Positions 1-13,001 of a stretch of DNA of 64,000 bases are shown piece after piece (the first letter of the stretch is position 1; the number at the start of each line of letters is the position of its first letter). Source of the DNA: Siderastrea radians (Eukaryota > Cnidaria > Anthozoa > Scleractinia > Rhizangiidae); contig OZ024887.1 of assembly GCA_964017195.1 (NCBI GenBank), positions 59,411,311 to 59,475,310 on the forward strand. Direction: 5' to 3'. The notes beneath the pieces are model-generated. The model was not told the origin of the DNA. It saw only the letters and a program-made list of their open reading frames with translations, and made no database searches. Position numbers and translations under genes: made by a program.

Positions 1-128
1 AGCGCTATCCACCGGATAAATCAGTATCCAGTGGATAAGTGTTAGGGAAACCAATTGCGTTATCCACTGGATAGAAACCCTTATCCGGTGGATAGTGCTA
101 TCCAGCTTTTGAACAACCAGGGCCTGGT
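1..128. mobile_element. Palindromic MITE, cut by window edge
   Basis: Near-palindromic short element. The left arm CTATCCACCGGATAAATCAG and TATCCAGTGGATAAG is mirrored on the other side of ~60 as TTATCCACTGGATAG and TTATCCGGTGGATAG. The right arm runs on into CTTTTGAACAACCAGG, and the matching left terminus would lie before base 1. It encodes nothing. Superfamily is not assignable because only one end is present. Confidence 0.7.
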
Positions 129-1190
129 TGGTATATATTTGTTATACAATATGATCGCGACAACGTATTCTCTAATGTTACTAAATAAATAAATGTTACT
201 AGCGACAGACTTTTTTCGCGGTCGTTTGATTTCAGCTCTGGGTCACAATGGGTCATATCTTATACCCATACATTTAACCAACCTGTCAGTGATATAAACT
301 TTGAATGAAAGACACCCTTAAAATCCTTTGGTAGAAAGAAAACCGACCCTTGATGTTGTTTCGTTGTGCGTTACAGTACTTATTGCACATGCTGTATTAT
401 CCGCCTCTTTCTATAGCCGATGTATCCCTTATATATACAAGTACGCATTATACTTTCTGTGCACGTTTTCGCGCGGTTTTATATGACGTCTATGGAATTT
501 AGATCAAGGTACGGTTTAAGGTCACGTTCAACAAAAAAATAAAATCTTAAATGGTCATTCACTGAGGCAATCTGTCCAGTTTAGGATCAACATCGTCAAA
601 GTGGTGGTTAGAAATTCACAGTTCACAACAAATTAAAAACCTAATTTTCATTTCCCCGATAATGATCAGTGAAATTAAAATCACGCGTACACTTCACGGA
701 CGTTTTATAGATCACGTTTTCGGAGAGAAAAGAAAAAACAGTCCGCTTTTCATGATCACATTTTATGTCTGTTAAATGTGACTGTTCGCGCCGTACTACT
801 TTACTACAACACTGGGGAAGATCATCTGAGAGCTTACACTGAGTTAAATTAAAAAATACCTATAGAGCGCTGAGATTGTTACGTTGTGGGGTTTCTCTCA
901 CTGAAGGAGACATTTCTGTTTCCTTTCTATATTGATACTGAGATTGAAACTTGAATTCATAAAGTCGTTTTGGAAAGAATTACCCCATAAGGGAAAGAAG
1001 TTTCGGTTCCTGGCTACGCAATGTCACTGAATTTTGCAAGGACTCGTGTGAAAATACTAACGCGTTTCTCCTAACCTCAAACCACCAAAGCCAATAAATT
1101 TGAAATTGCCAATAAGAAACGCAAAATACAAATTGAAAAAGCAAAGTAAGTGTGATGAGCATTATTTACAATACTTTTTACGCCAACAAA
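129..1190. other. Non-coding, no supported gene
   Basis: AT-rich sequence with only short spurious ORFs. I see no splice-flanked coding segment and no repeat with clear ends. Confidence 0.6.
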
Positions 1191-1193
1191 TTA

Positions 1194-1681
1194 TGCACCG
1201 ATCAATTCGAGACTTCAACATCCCCCCCCCCTGGGCATACCCCGGGCATTTGACTGTGCATCGCGCCCGGGGAGGGGGGAATTTGAACGTTGCGTTGAAA
1301 GAGTGGGGAATTTGAACCGGATTTATCTCTTGTTCTGACGTAATACGCCCGTGAGGTTTTTCTGTTTTTACAGGGTGTGACGGATTTACAAGATAGAATT
1401 TCGCTCTGGTTAGTGAATAACTCTTTCAAATGCGTCTTTAAAAGAAGTTTGAAGGTATCATTACGGCATATCTCTCTCTGAAAAACGTGTAAAGTGTTTG
1501 ATTGAAAACGTAATTGGCTTGGTGGGGAGGTATTTCAGTACTAATTAGTGGGGCATTTGAACGGCCTTTTTGCCCCAAGGGGAGGGAATTTGAACAAGCC
1601 AATCTTCAAAAGTCCAAATGCCCGGGGGCTGCCCGGGGGGTTGCCCGGGGGGGATGTTGAACTTTCGAATTGATCGGCGCA
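1194..1681. mobile_element. TIR element with TTA target duplication and G-tracts
   Basis: Inverted termini: TGCACCGATCAATTCGA from 1194 and, on the opposite strand, TGCGCCGATCAATTCGA from 1681. Both continue through TTCAACATCCCCCCC. A TTA lies directly outside each end (1191-1193 and 1682-1684). Inside, the motif GGGGAATTTGAAC or GGGGCATTTGAAC recurs about five times next to G- and C-runs. A 3-bp TWA target duplication is typical of PIF/Harbinger elements, so a non-autonomous member of that group is the likeliest assignment (inference). No ORF. Confidence 0.75.
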
Positions 1682-1684
1682 TTA

Positions 1685-4651
1685 TGTAAAAAGTAGACGA
1701 ACATATTTTACAGACGTGACTAAGGAACGTCAGACTGGTTTATCGAAGTAATTTTTCTTGGAAATTAAGTGAAGATGCGACGTGCTTTTTGATTACAAAA
1801 ATGGACAAAATTGTTCAATTACTGCGGTAGAGGACACGTAATTACAACAAGAAATCTTGAACAAACACAATGATGCCTAGCACCTCGGTGTTGTAAAACT
1901 AGAGTCATTCGCTATGAACTCGAGTGCTGTATAATAATAGCGAAGGTGAACCTTGCGTTAATTCATATCAGTTCAGAAAAGAAGTAAGGTTTTGTTAGAA
2001 CAAAATTGAAAAGTAGGAAAGTAAGATACTGCCGATTACACAATTTCAAGCAAACGGTCAGACCATATGCTTTTTTTTTTGCTATTCATAATATTGCTTC
2101 AAGTCACTAAGATGTCGTAAGATATTCTGCCTAAACCACAACTTAAATCTCACTGCTTGATGATTTTTTGGGCTTCTAACTTAACATAAAGATACTAGCT
2201 TACTTCCTTTACCTGGTTTTTATTTTTAAGAGCACTAGATACAAGTAGGAATAAACAAAATCAGAAATTTAATTTGTAAAAGTATGGCCTAGTCTCGACA
2301 GATTATGTCTTTGATCCCAAAACTGAACACTAATTCTAAATGCTCTGAAATTTTATAGAAAACGAAACACAAGCGTCATAACATACCTTTTGAGTATAGC
2401 TTCACTTATAGCTCTATCGCTTCTCGATGTCTTGATGAACTGGAGGATGTCACATAAAGTAATATAGTAACATAGGAAGCTAAATATTCCTGTAACCAGA
2501 TGCCATACGTAGATATCTGATATCTTTATGCTTTCCCGGCGGTACGATAGCTGATTCAACCCGGCCCTAAGAGCTCTCTCCAACTGGCAACCCAATATGT
2601 GCCTAATAAAGTGTGCCACTCAATCTACCTAATATGCAAGGCGATTTTAATATTCTTGTGTATGTTTATATTAGCGAATTGCAAAATCTTTTTCATTTCC
2701 TCAACAGCTGCCAGGCGACGTTTAAATCTCGTTATCCGGTTTGTTTGGCGGAACAATTAGAAACGCAAACAGCACATTTATTTGCCTCCGCGGGTTTTCG
2801 TTTCAAACGTCCCAAATTTGACGTTGCCTTAAAAGAAGACACCTTATCATCAAAAATCGTAGTACAGCCGAAAAACTTCTTATAAAATTATGCTTTTTTT
2901 TAGAGGCCTTGGAATATTATGTCATGATTTGGTGCAAAGGATGAGTTATCGCTGTTTTATTTTGAACAATCAACTCCTATATTACAACGCGATGAAGAAA
3001 GATCAAAATGAAATAATCATTTGCATAAGAAATTTTGCGCAACCGATCATATTAATAATCTCGGAATGGGATGGCAAGTGTTTTACAATTGGTTATTTTC
3101 CTTGAGATATTCAATATTTTCGTCACCTAGCCCAGACTATTTTTAACTAATAAAGCCTATTAAATAATCGGAACTACAACGGTTTTTGCCATGTTTTGGG
3201 GTTCTTTATGCAGGTTAAGGTCGGAAGAGTGAAAGAAAGATGCCTTCCATTCACATAACTCAAATCTTTCTCCTAATTTCAGTCGCAGTCGGATGCGCGC
3301 CACAGATGAACGAGTAAATAGCTGTCTACTAGTGCTCTTGTTTTCTTCCATTTCGTTCAGTTTTGATAGTTTTTGCTTTTTCTTGGCGCCTTAATTTACC
3401 TTCTTTCTCCAAAATCCGAGAGCCTGGCATAGTGTAAGAGTGTTATACTGTATTGTAGGACGCATCACATGTATCACTAACATGCCAGCAGAATTTCGTA
3501 ACACATGTGTTGTCGCACTCTACGAATCTAATTTTCTCCCGAATTTTGCAAAGTGCCTCCTATTTTTCTAATCTTCCACCAAGCAAAGAGAAGTTTTGAA
3601 GGAGTTAAAGCAATAATAGGCCTGGACCGAAATAGTTTGGAAACGAAATTTGTTGTAACTTTATTTCACGTGAAATTTGTTTTACTTTCGCCCCCCAACC
3701 CCCTCCCCCCTCCAAAAAAATGTCATAAAAATTGATGACTGCACCTTTTAATAACCATGTAAGCCAACTGTAAAGAACGTAGACATATTTCATTTAACGC
3801 CGACCTCTACTATTTTGTTAAATCCAAACGTCGATACGATTTATTGTGATAATACTAAGAAATATCTAATGGATCTTTCTCCCGACACTGACGGCGAAAG
3901 AGCACTCGAGGGCAGACATAACTTATTTTCACGGAACTCTCTATTTGAAACCATAAGTGAAAAGCACAGGGCGAGGAACTTTAAGTTCGATCAATCGAAC
4001 GCTCGGTTTAGTTTCATTGAAGAAGCACACTGGACATATGGTTCGATTGTGTTTCATTGGCATAATGTTTTGGTGAGTTCGACTACTTTCGATTGCCGAA
4101 ACTGATCCAAATCAATCGAATGACTGAGTTCGATTAGGCTCGACTACCTAACGTTTGATAAACTACGCCGGGTTCACCGTGTGCTATGTCAAGTGCAAAC
4201 TGTATATCTCTGTGGAAATTACATGCCCTACTCTGCAAACTGAACACTGTCACCATGTTTACCTTCACCTGTTTACGATTCGATTTTGAATAGAAAAAAT
4301 GCTCATAAGACTTCAATTTCTTCCTTGACACCTGGCACATTTTGCGGGGGCTCACTCAGTTATCTATTCTATGAGATTTTACCAACTTTCCAAGTAGTGG
4401 CCCCTGTTTATTAGAACGAGGCGTTAACAAACAAATGACGACATGCCCTGGATCCCAGAGGTTTTTCGGCTTTCTTCTTCTCAGACAACATTTGAGCGGC
4501 TATTTCGAGTCATCAGTTGTTTGAGGAGGACGAAGAAAGAAAAATTTTTGAGAAAACATGGACAAGGGGAGATGTTAGCAGTCGGGGAAAAAAAGTGACC
4601 GTTCAGTTACGTTTTTACAATTTCATTTAAGAAGGGATTGATTTTCAAAAC
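1685..4651. other. Non-coding, no supported gene
   Basis: Only short ORFs lacking domain resemblance. A possible minus-strand splice donor (AAAAG then GTATGT, around 2390) follows a 76-codon open stretch at 2390-2619, but no partner exon was found. Around 3985-4140 there is a cluster of TCGA-rich words (TTCGATCAATCGAAC, GTTCGATTG) that looks like a decayed inverted repeat. Confidence 0.5.
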
Positions 4652-4695
4652 TAATAATAATAATAATAATAATAATAACAACAATAATAATAATA

Positions 4696-4728
<33 letters not shown>

Positions 4729-4750
4729 GTGATGTTGGTAATAATAATAA
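4652..4750. repeat. Compound trinucleotide microsatellite (TAA)n(TGA)n
   Basis: About 50 bases of TAA/CAA units, then about 40 bases of TGA units with one GGTGATGTTGG interruption, then TAA again. Confidence 0.95.
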
Positions 4751-7700
4751 GCGAATATTTTAACAGGATAACCCTTCAGTGCAAGAGCACTGTTATTAAT
4801 AAGTCCTGTAACATAAAAGCCTAAAAAAGCTAATATTTAAAATCTAAAATCCAAGAAATAGTATCTAAAGTCTACTCTAAGGACTAAAATCTACTCTTGC
4901 ACTCTTAATATTATGGACAGTTCACTTGCTCCAAAAGAGAGCAAAATTAAGGTCTATCTCAGTGATGCTGACAATCCCGTGATACTCATTCCTGATCCTG
5001 TACTATCTAAATCTACTGAGTATTGCGATGCAGTTTGTTTGTATTTTCTTTCAGCGTGACTAGCAAAAAATGCAGCTGGTGATTTTATTTTAATTTAGGA
5101 TCTGTTGGGAGTGAAAGTTGAAAGGTTTACCCAACAGTCGGACACATGGTTTTCACATCCAATATAATCTCTCAGGAATGGGGGCGGGGGGGGGGGGGCA
5201 CTCTCTCTGAAGTGACCATGTGTGCCGCAAGACTCTAAATACAGTATCTGACTGAGCTGACTAATTCAAAAAGGGAATTCATAAAGGCAGGCACTTTAGG
5301 GAAATGGTCGCTTAAGAAACTGGTCATTCAGAGAGCTTCACCCGTATTCTTACCTTATAGACCTTTATGGCGATTGTCAAAACTGCAATTGATTACTGTT
5401 ATTCTTTTATCTTATAAACGCTGAGAAACAGCATACAAATTTAGTCATACCTTCCTCAACAATTTCCTCTTGTCCACTAGCGAACTAAGGATACAAAAAC
5501 AAGGCGAAAAATGACACCATTAGAAGAGGACAAACATATTATGTCTGCACCGAACGGACATATGATCACAAATGACACTGATGTGAATAGACTTGCAAGG
5601 AGTCTAAGAAAGACTTTGAGAAAGTCCACATTCAATGCAATAAAAGCGACAATAATTTACCTTGAAAAAATGTAAACATTGAAATAGACTTCCTGATGCA
5701 TCGAAGACAATTGCGCAAGTCAGTGATGTGTTTGTTATTTTAGGTATATCTTGAATCTTGCTCTCCGGGGGTTGTGTGTTTTGATTTCGGTTCAGTTATG
5801 CCACTCTGTTTTCCTTCTATCAACATCGTTTTATAATGAAGAGTAGTTATCTCCGCATCAATTTCAACTAATTATGAGGCCACCCGAGGTGATTTCTCTC
5901 CGATCCCTTCGATTCGGAAGGAGCTACAGTAAAGGTCGTTGCGCAAGATACTGTGGTTATAGATTTTAAAAGGAGCGATTTTAGAAGCCACTGACGTTGG
6001 ATGTCCGTTTAGGGTCAGTAAAATAAACAAGAAGGCTTTCAAATTAGGAATACAGTATTTTTACACGGAAATACAGAAGGATGTTTGGTATATGAGAAAT
6101 CTAACAAATCTAAAAATCTAAAACTTCTGGTGTGCAATATCCTACGAATTCTGATATGCAGGCTAAACGCGAATAGTCAGCCACTGTGATCCTACTGTAA
6201 AAGTACTGAGATGAATTCTTTTCATTTTTTTTTCGTTTAATTGATTTTTTTTCCGTCACATTAATCATTGTGGACGAATTTCGTAGGCGACCCGGAAAAT
6301 GAAAAATTTGCTAGAAAGCAGATATAGTTGAAAGTATGAACGAAATTATTAACAGGAATTCACATCGTTAAGCTATAAAACTGAATTCAAAATTGACGCT
6401 AATCCTGTTTTAATGAATAATATTTAATAATTTGTCTGATTTTAGTGAATGCAATGGTCGCACTTTCTTCAACAAACCTTCTCAGAGGTTGCATTTTGAG
6501 CCACACGAAAAAAGAAAAAAAACAACGAAGTTTAAAGTTCTATCATAAGTCTAGGACTTTTCCATGATGAAACAACTGAGAAGAAACCTTCGTAAAGAAA
6601 ACAAAACATTACATGACGTATACGTACGTACCTCGCGCAACAGGCATATTTTATGGGAAACACCAAATTGGATAAAACACATTTTCTTGTTGTTATTGAT
6701 TGGAAAGTTTGACGGAAAGAAAGTATAATCGATTTAAGACTCAAGGCAAACACATTTTAACAGCCGAAAAATTTTGTAAAGGAGATAAGGTTTGATGACC
6801 TTTATGTAGAACAACAGGGGCAAATTTAGCACGCCAATTTGTACCGGAAAAGTAAACAAATCCATTTGAGAGCGAGGTGTCGAATCGATGTGTACCTCAA
6901 AATGCACAAAAGTTCATTTAAGTGTTAATGAAATTGTCAGGTGGTCGATCGAATTCTCTTTATTTAGAGTATAAACTGTACAGTTAACTTCGTAGTCAAC
7001 TTATGTCTGGTTAAGATTCTGTATCGTTTGAGGTATCAACAGCAGAGAGTTCCTGCGGTTGAACTCAATCAATTTCAACGTCCAATCGATTGATCTACAA
7101 TCTGGAATAAGTCGACGACACCCGCCAAAAGAGCCGAGTCAACTTGTCAGTGTCATCAGGATTCGTCAGGTGGTCCAATGTTTTAAGTCTGTGGATGAAA
7201 GCCTAGCGTGTGTCCGTTTCGATGAAAGCTTTTGAGTTAGACTTCCATGCGCTGCTGTTTGTTTTCTCCATATTTCGGAATTGAAGTTTTCAACTTTAAA
7301 TTACAGTTCTTTCAGTGAGGAGTGAAAAGTTTCTATTGTTGGACGCAAGAGAAGCATTCGCCTTTCCTTTTTATACTATAAACACAATCTTCTCATCACT
7401 CGCTGAAAGGTTCTAAGTCCTTTCTTTCCGAAAATGTATTCAGGCTGTTGTTGTTTGCAAACAGAAGCACAGAAAGTCATGCTAAACTATTTTACTCCTA
7501 AGACACCATTCTAGTCCCCAGGACTTACCTTCCTTCAGGCTCTCCTTCCGTTATGAGCAGTACATGGCAGTCGGGGAGATAGCAAAGCTTATTCACCCGT
7601 TGCGGTCCTTGAGATATTATCAGCTAAACGGGTCACCCGTTTGCTAAACAACCCAGTAAATGTTGCAAAAGAATGTTGTCCTTGTTTGCAGAAGAGACCG

Positions 7701-7783
7701 AGATTTGATCGTATGCAAATTTCGCTCAGACTGTGACAGCCTTGTGTACTGAAGAAACAAAACGCAAAACAATACAGTAACAA
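4751..7783. other. Non-coding, no supported gene
   Basis: AT-rich. It contains a poly-G run (5178-5200) and, at about 5236-5290, a single monomer (CTAAATACAGTATCTGACTG) of the same degenerate satellite found at 9478-9880. No coding exon recognised. Confidence 0.55.
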
Positions 7784-7966
7784 CAATGAGTTCTTGTCTT
7801 TTCAAGGTGACAGAAGGTAAACTTACAGACTTTTTGGCATGCCAAATTTCGTCTAAACGCAATGAACATAAACAATAACAGCAACTTGTAATAATTTGTG
7901 GGACAAAAACTGTCTTCTCCGTAGGAAAACTTAGGGAGATGCGAATCGGTGCATTGCGAGAGTACT
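7784..7966. repeat. Direct repeat, copy 1 (pair with 8877-9062)
   Basis: About 180 bases recur 1.1 kb downstream in the same orientation with roughly 85% identity by eye. Shared words include AGGTGACAGAAGGTAAACTT and AATGAACATAAACAATAACA. Both copies are open on the minus strand, but the inferred peptides differ by frame, so I treat this as a non-coding repeat pair. It may be two ends of one decayed element. Confidence 0.7.
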
Positions 7967-8876
7967 TTTTGGTGTCGGGAATCCTTTTGAAGAATACCGC
8001 GCATACAGATACCGCCGAGACATTTGACAAACATCTTCCTTACGTTCCGAGTGTTTGCTCCGAGTGTTCCTTTATAAGAAAGAAGGATGAATTGAATATG
8101 CGCAGTCTAAAGGCCAAAGGGTTTGAGAGAGAGAGTTAATCTTGGCCCGGCTTTTCTTTTGCTAACAGAGGATTAATCAGTACTTTCTTGCAATAGAAAT
8201 GTGAGATCAATGATTATTTGTTGTAACACCTCATTAAATCCTCCTTATTAGCACCTAAACAATAAAAACCCTTGTTTTTCTCTCGCGCACTATATCGTAC
8301 TGGGGCACAGGCCGCCCCAACTCTTGACTGCTACATTATTGAACCACTTATTGCTAAAGGCTCGATACCTAACAATAGGCGTAGATAAGCTATGACGGGG
8401 AGAGATCATTCCTGGCGTAGTCAATCGAACCCCCGGGATCGAATGGAATCGAACAGACTTTTCAGCGAACTCAATCCACGCGACTGAGTTAATTGGTTTC
8501 GGAAATCGAACGCAATCGTACTCACAAACAAAAGTTGGGAAAACTTCCGGTGAACTTTCCCGTCTAAAACTTTATTGAGTAATCCCCCATCCCCCCCCCC
8601 CCCCCACCGCGACTGCAACTGATTAGCGTATAAGCCTCCCCTCAGTCTAATAACTGTTCCCCCTTGGGTGTCATTTAGTTCAGCACTCCCTTCCAATAAG
8701 CGCCTCTACGGGAACGAAGTTGGGTTGCGCCTTAGGTTTGGACAGTCGTACCTGCCTATATGGTACTCTGTCTCGTACGCGTTCTCCGATTGGCAAGTCA
8801 TATCCTGCTTTCCGTGCGGGTAAAAGGGTGCAATTCCATTTCCTTTTTGAAGTATCCTCCTGATACCAAATGTAGC

Positions 8877-9062
8877 AACACTGAGTTCTTGTCTTTCCAA
8901 GGTGACAGAAGGTAAACTTAAAGAATTTTTTAGCATGCCAAACCTCGTCCAAATGCAATGAACATAAACAATAACAGCAACACGTAATAGTTCGTGGGAC
9001 AGAATTTGTCTTCACAGTATAGGAAAACTTAGGGGAGAGGCCAATTTGCACTGCGAGAGTCA
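8877..9062. repeat. Direct repeat, copy 2 (pair with 7784-7966)
   Basis: Second copy of the repeat at 7784. The sequence between the copies (7967-8876) has TCGA-rich words near 8420-8520 and a poly-C run near 8590-8607, and no supported gene. Confidence 0.7.
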
Positions 9063-9477
9063 TAGACTTTCCTGGGAAAGGAAATTGGAGGTGGACGTGT
9101 TTACCGTAATCTGCGGTTTAGAATAAGAATAAGAGAGGAGAGAGATTTAAAGGTGACAAAAAATCAAAATTTGCTTTAGGAAAAATTTAAAATAGGCGGA
9201 CAACAAAACTGTCTGCTGTCAACCCATCGTTTCCTTACGCGGTGACGATCTCTTAATGCAGAAAATTTCCCTTTCTTTTAGTTCATTTTGTAAATCACGC
9301 CATTACATGTATTTCAACTACTATACTGATTCAACTTCATTGTTTTAACCGTTGTTTTAAGAAGTTCTGTTACTCGGCTATAACTACCTCTTTTCTTAGG
9401 CGCAAATGAACAGTAGACTGAGGGACGAATCCTCAGTAAATCGAGCTTAGATGGTTGCTCATGAGAGTTCCAAGACA

Positions 9478-9880
9478 TTCTAAATACAATATTTGACTGA
9501 TTCAAACGGGATTTCATAATAGCCGTGTACGCCGAGGTTCTATATATTAGCTAAATACAGTGTATGACTGAGAACTGTTTCAAATCAACGGAATATTACA
9601 AAGATGATCCATTACTCGGAAACTACAAATGCAGTCTGGCTGAAATTTGATTTCACAAAGACGATCCTTTTTAAGATATTCTCAATAAAGTGTGGCTAAG
9701 AACTGCCGGATTCAATTGGACTTCTTGAAGACGATTCCGCCTTACGCCGTAAGAGCTAGTTTACTGGGAACATATTCATAAAGATGGGCGCTCAAGCGAG
9801 CTGTAAATACACCTGAAATTCCGTGTTTGACTGAGAAGCAATTGAAACAAGATTTCATAAAGCTGGGTATCGATGTAACT
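9478..9880. repeat. Degenerate tandem repeat, ~72-bp period
   Basis: Successive monomers start near 9478, 9550, 9623 and 9690, with a more distant one at 9808. Each has the order CTAAATACAGT, then TTGACTGAG, then TTCAAA, then GGATTTCATAAAGATG, with many substitutions and small indels. An isolated monomer sits at 5236. Confidence 0.65.
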
Positions 9881-11802
9881 GTGATTAGAGAAGTATTTGC
9901 AGTTTCAGTTCCGGCGCTGAAACGCTACCAGGAAATTACCTCACATAAAGAAGAAACCTTACCTGTAGCAGTGGATATGAAAGTTTTGTCGATAACTAGT
10001 TAAAGCGAACAAATTAGCACCATACTGAGTTGTTCAGCAGTAGCCAAAAGATCCTGAGAACAATGGATTAGATTGCGTGTTTCGGGTTATTTCCTTACAA
10101 TGGACGAATATATGAAACATTTTCGTGCCCACTGTAAAACAAACAAGACCTTTTAAACAGGACTCGAAATGAATCCAGATGCTCAAACAAGTAGCTCTGC
10201 TTATCAATGTACGACACCAAGACAACTGTCAAATATGTCTAATCTGTTTTGTCCATACTTTAATTGGCTGTCGTGTGCACAATGGTGTTTGATTAAACGG
10301 CAAGTCTGTACAGGATAATGAATAAAAACGAGAATCTGCTTTCGTGATTTCGTCGTTTCCTCGTTCCCAACAACGTAACCTTCCTGTCGATAAATTAAGC
10401 AAGTGAATTCATTTGTTAGTAGGCGCAGACGCGGGTCACAAGGAAACCCTCACGAAGACTGATGGGAAAAAGAAAAGTGGAGAGACTCATCTTTTTCTCC
10501 CACCCATAATTTTCCTCATCTTACGAGTCAGCAATGAAAAGGCCAGAACAATTCAGACTACCGTTAAACTGAGAAGGTACTTGCTCATTCTCAATCTCGA
10601 GATAAGATTGGCAGATTCTCTGACAAGCTCCTCGAGTGATACAGCTACACTAGTACCCCGGTAACTCGAACTCGGATAACTCAAACTCCCCCGTTAGCTC
10701 GAACTAAGTTCTATTTCTCTTGGATTTGACCCCACTTTTCAGTCATTTTTACTCAGTTAACTCGAAATCGGTAACTCGAATTCCCCGCTAGCTCGAAATA
10801 AATTTCGTTTCCCTCGATCAAAATTTACCCCGATAACTCGAATTATGGTTCTTGCAACTCACCATTGATGCCCATTGAAATATCGCGTGTGAGGACAAAA
10901 TATCCCGTCTGAGGACAACACAAACAGACTGCTATCAGCAATGGACAAACTTCAACAGTTTAACCTGTTAAAGGGTTAGACTACCGCAAGAAAGCACTTC
11001 TCCAGAAATCCTTGAGGTACAATGTACAACGCATAATGAGGCAAAAGGTCAACCCTCTTCTAACGGACACTATAAGAAAACGGACACCTCAATAACAATA
11101 ACAATTCAGCCTCTATTACGGACGGCATTCAACGCTCCAGATAGAAGGTAACATTCACTGTTAAGAAACTCCACCTACACCTCCTATAATACGAAGATCC
11201 AGTCCCTCTTCAGTGTTTGTATTAGAGAGGTTCGACCGAACATATTAGACCGTTTTAATGTCTTATTTCACTTTAAGTGACAAAGAGAAAAGTGTTCACA
11301 AAGGCCTCTCGCAAAAAAAATTGATTCACAAAGTTTTTTGGTTGACTACACGTCAGTTCTATTGCAGTATTGTACCGCAGTGGGGCTCTTAAGCAAACTT
11401 GTTTTAGCACTCTTGTAAAAAGGAAAAAGCTATGAAAACACAATAGTAACGTACTTTTCACCATACGAAGACAACATAAACTTCTTGACTGGTCCAAAAG
11501 AAAACAGTTTTAAAATGTGTTTTCGCAATAATATGGATGTTCTCCGAAACCAAGAGAGGAAAACATCATGCGACGCAATAAGAGAAATCATCCGCCAAGT
11601 TTCCTGCGTGTTGTGACCTACGCATGCCACTTTTAGTAGGAACCATGTCCCTTTTTCCCACGGATCGTTCAGTAAGATTAAAAATGAGGTCACAAAGGGA
11701 CTGGCCGTTACCACAGCACAGTATCACCCAGCCCCAATACTATTACAGTACTAAATTTCTCCCACACGAATACAGCATTATAGAGCCCCTTCTACGCTTA
11801 TA
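9881..11802. other. Non-coding, includes AACTCGAA-rich repeat at 10640-10860
   Basis: No supported gene. At 10640-10860 the words GTAACTCGAA, TTAGCTCGAA and GATAACTCGAA recur seven times. This resembles the interior of the pogo/Tigger-type MITE at 12089-12265, which also carries CGATAACTCGAACC, so it is probably a decayed relative without recognisable ends. Confidence 0.5.
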
Positions 11803-12023
11803 TTAACCCTTTCACTCCCAAGAGTGCCTCGAATCAAAATTCAAGAGAAATCTCAACTTTCATTTTCCAAAAAAAAAAAAAAATACATTCCAAATAGTAC
11901 CATGTGAAAGTACTGCTGAAGAGGTTTCATTTGAATGGTCACACCACAGGGTTTTGTCCACAGACTCAAAAGTTAGAATCACCTTAACGTCTCCATAACT
12001 GACTATGGGAGTGAAAGGGTTAA
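11803..12023. mobile_element. piggyBac-type MITE with TTAA flanks
   Basis: TTAA at 11803-11806 and 12020-12023 flanks a 213-bp body. The termini are inverted: CCCTTTCACTCCCA at the left, and TGGGAGTGAAAGGG at the right. TTAA duplication plus CCC termini is the piggyBac signature (family knowledge). The interior words TTTCATTTGAATGG and TCCACAGACTCAAAAG recur elsewhere, at about 26990-27070, 34060-34130, 53730-53790, 56010-56060 and 60500-60740. This is therefore one member of an abundant family. Confidence 0.85.
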
Positions 12024-12088
12024 CAATATGAAATTCCCCAAAAGAAACCTCTATTTTGCACTCTAATTGTTCAGAAGTGTACTTATTA

Positions 12089-12265
12089 CAGTAGAATCCC
12101 GATTTCTCGAACCCTCGGTTTTTCGAAACTCCCGATAATTAGAACCAAAACTGATTTCCCCTCACCAGTCAAACACTGTAATTTTACCCCCGATTTTTCG
12201 AACCCCTCGATAACTCGAACCAATTTGCTTTTTCCCAGGAGGCTCGAAAAATCGGGATTCCACTG
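12089..12265. mobile_element. pogo/Tigger-type MITE with TA flanks
   Basis: 177-bp element with inverted termini CAGTAGAATCCCGATTT and, on the other strand, CAGTGGAATCCCGATTT, flanked by TA at 12087-12088 and 12266-12267. TA duplication and CAGT termini fit the pogo/Tigger branch of Tc1/mariner. It lies in the 3' flank of the receptor gene. A fragment with the same terminus (TACAGTAGAATCCCA) sits at about 16204-16220. Confidence 0.85.
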
Positions 12266-12596
12266 TATTAACTTCTGCAGTTTTCAGGACTGTTGCGTCA
12301 TCTGGTCATACATGAAAGTCTGTTTGTTTTTCCCACTTCTGAAATTAATAGTCCGCCTAAAGCGTATGGCCAGCTAAATGGCTGTCTTACTGTACCGCGC
12401 ATCAGTCACCGTCTTTCTTATAGCAGAAAACGTTCGTCAGGTGCGAGACGTCTGCGAACGTGTCTCATGCACTTTGCAGGGCCAAATACACGCACTGCGA
12501 CCAAGAGAGTCAACACAAGATAGCGTCTCTTTTCCAAGTCCCACACGCCGTTTGTTCGACGAAATTCTCCAAAATAAAACACTGTTTTGTGGCAGT

Positions 12597-13001
12597 CTAC
12601 ACCAGTTTTGTCGTACACTGTTCGTCGGATGTCTCACTGTGCTGCGGCGACTTCGCAGACCTGATCGCCAGGTTCATAGACTTAAAATCAACACGGGTCT
12701 GCAGAGTCTTCTGGGAAGAACGATTCACGTCAAAGTAGCTATTGTTGATTTTCCGACAAACCAGGCGCAGTAGAATCCTCTTAAATGCGTGGTTAAACCC
12801 GCGATTTCTGACGGAGTAGATTATGGGGTTTAGGGCAGAGTTGCCATAATGAAGCACTTTTACTGACATGAGAACGCGCATGTCCCACACGAATGAGCAC
12901 GTGGCGCACCACTTAAAGATCAATATCGTCAGGAAGAATGGAAGCCAACAAATAACGAAAACGCCAGTTACCATAGCCACGGTATAAGCGACATGGAGGT
13001 C
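12597..13001 (-). CDS. GPCR coding exon 4 (TM6, TM7, C-tail)
   Basis: Acceptor CCTTCGTTCCGTAG ends at 13002, phase 0, and the exon opens with DLHVAYTVAMVTG. It carries VFVICWLPFF (TM6), loop 3 with CATC, SVKVLHYGNSALNPIIY (TM7), the amphipathic helix 8 FNHAFKRILLRLVC, and a 52-residue Ser/Thr-containing tail ending TTKLV. Stop at 12597-12599. No AATAAA was identified just downstream. Confidence 0.95.
   Translation of the reverse strand, partial: DLHVAYTVAMVTGVFVICWLPFFLTILIFKWCATCSFVWDMRVLMSVKVLHYGNSALNPIIYSVRNRGFNHAFKRILLRLVCRKINNSYFDVNRSSQKTLQTRVDFKSMNLAIRSAKSPQHSETSDEQCTTKLV

Noticed and set aside
2353..2619. Minus-strand ORF containing AGLNQLSY, faintly like uracil phosphoribosyltransferase, followed by a GTATGT donor
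   Set aside because: Only about seven residues resemble the family, the following active-site segment is absent, and no partner exon was found.
8680..9063. 127-codon minus-strand ORF
   Set aside because: Overlaps a direct repeat whose copies favour different frames; no motif or splice context.
12378..12773. Plus-strand ORFs of up to 131 codons
   Set aside because: Antisense shadows of GPCR exon 4.
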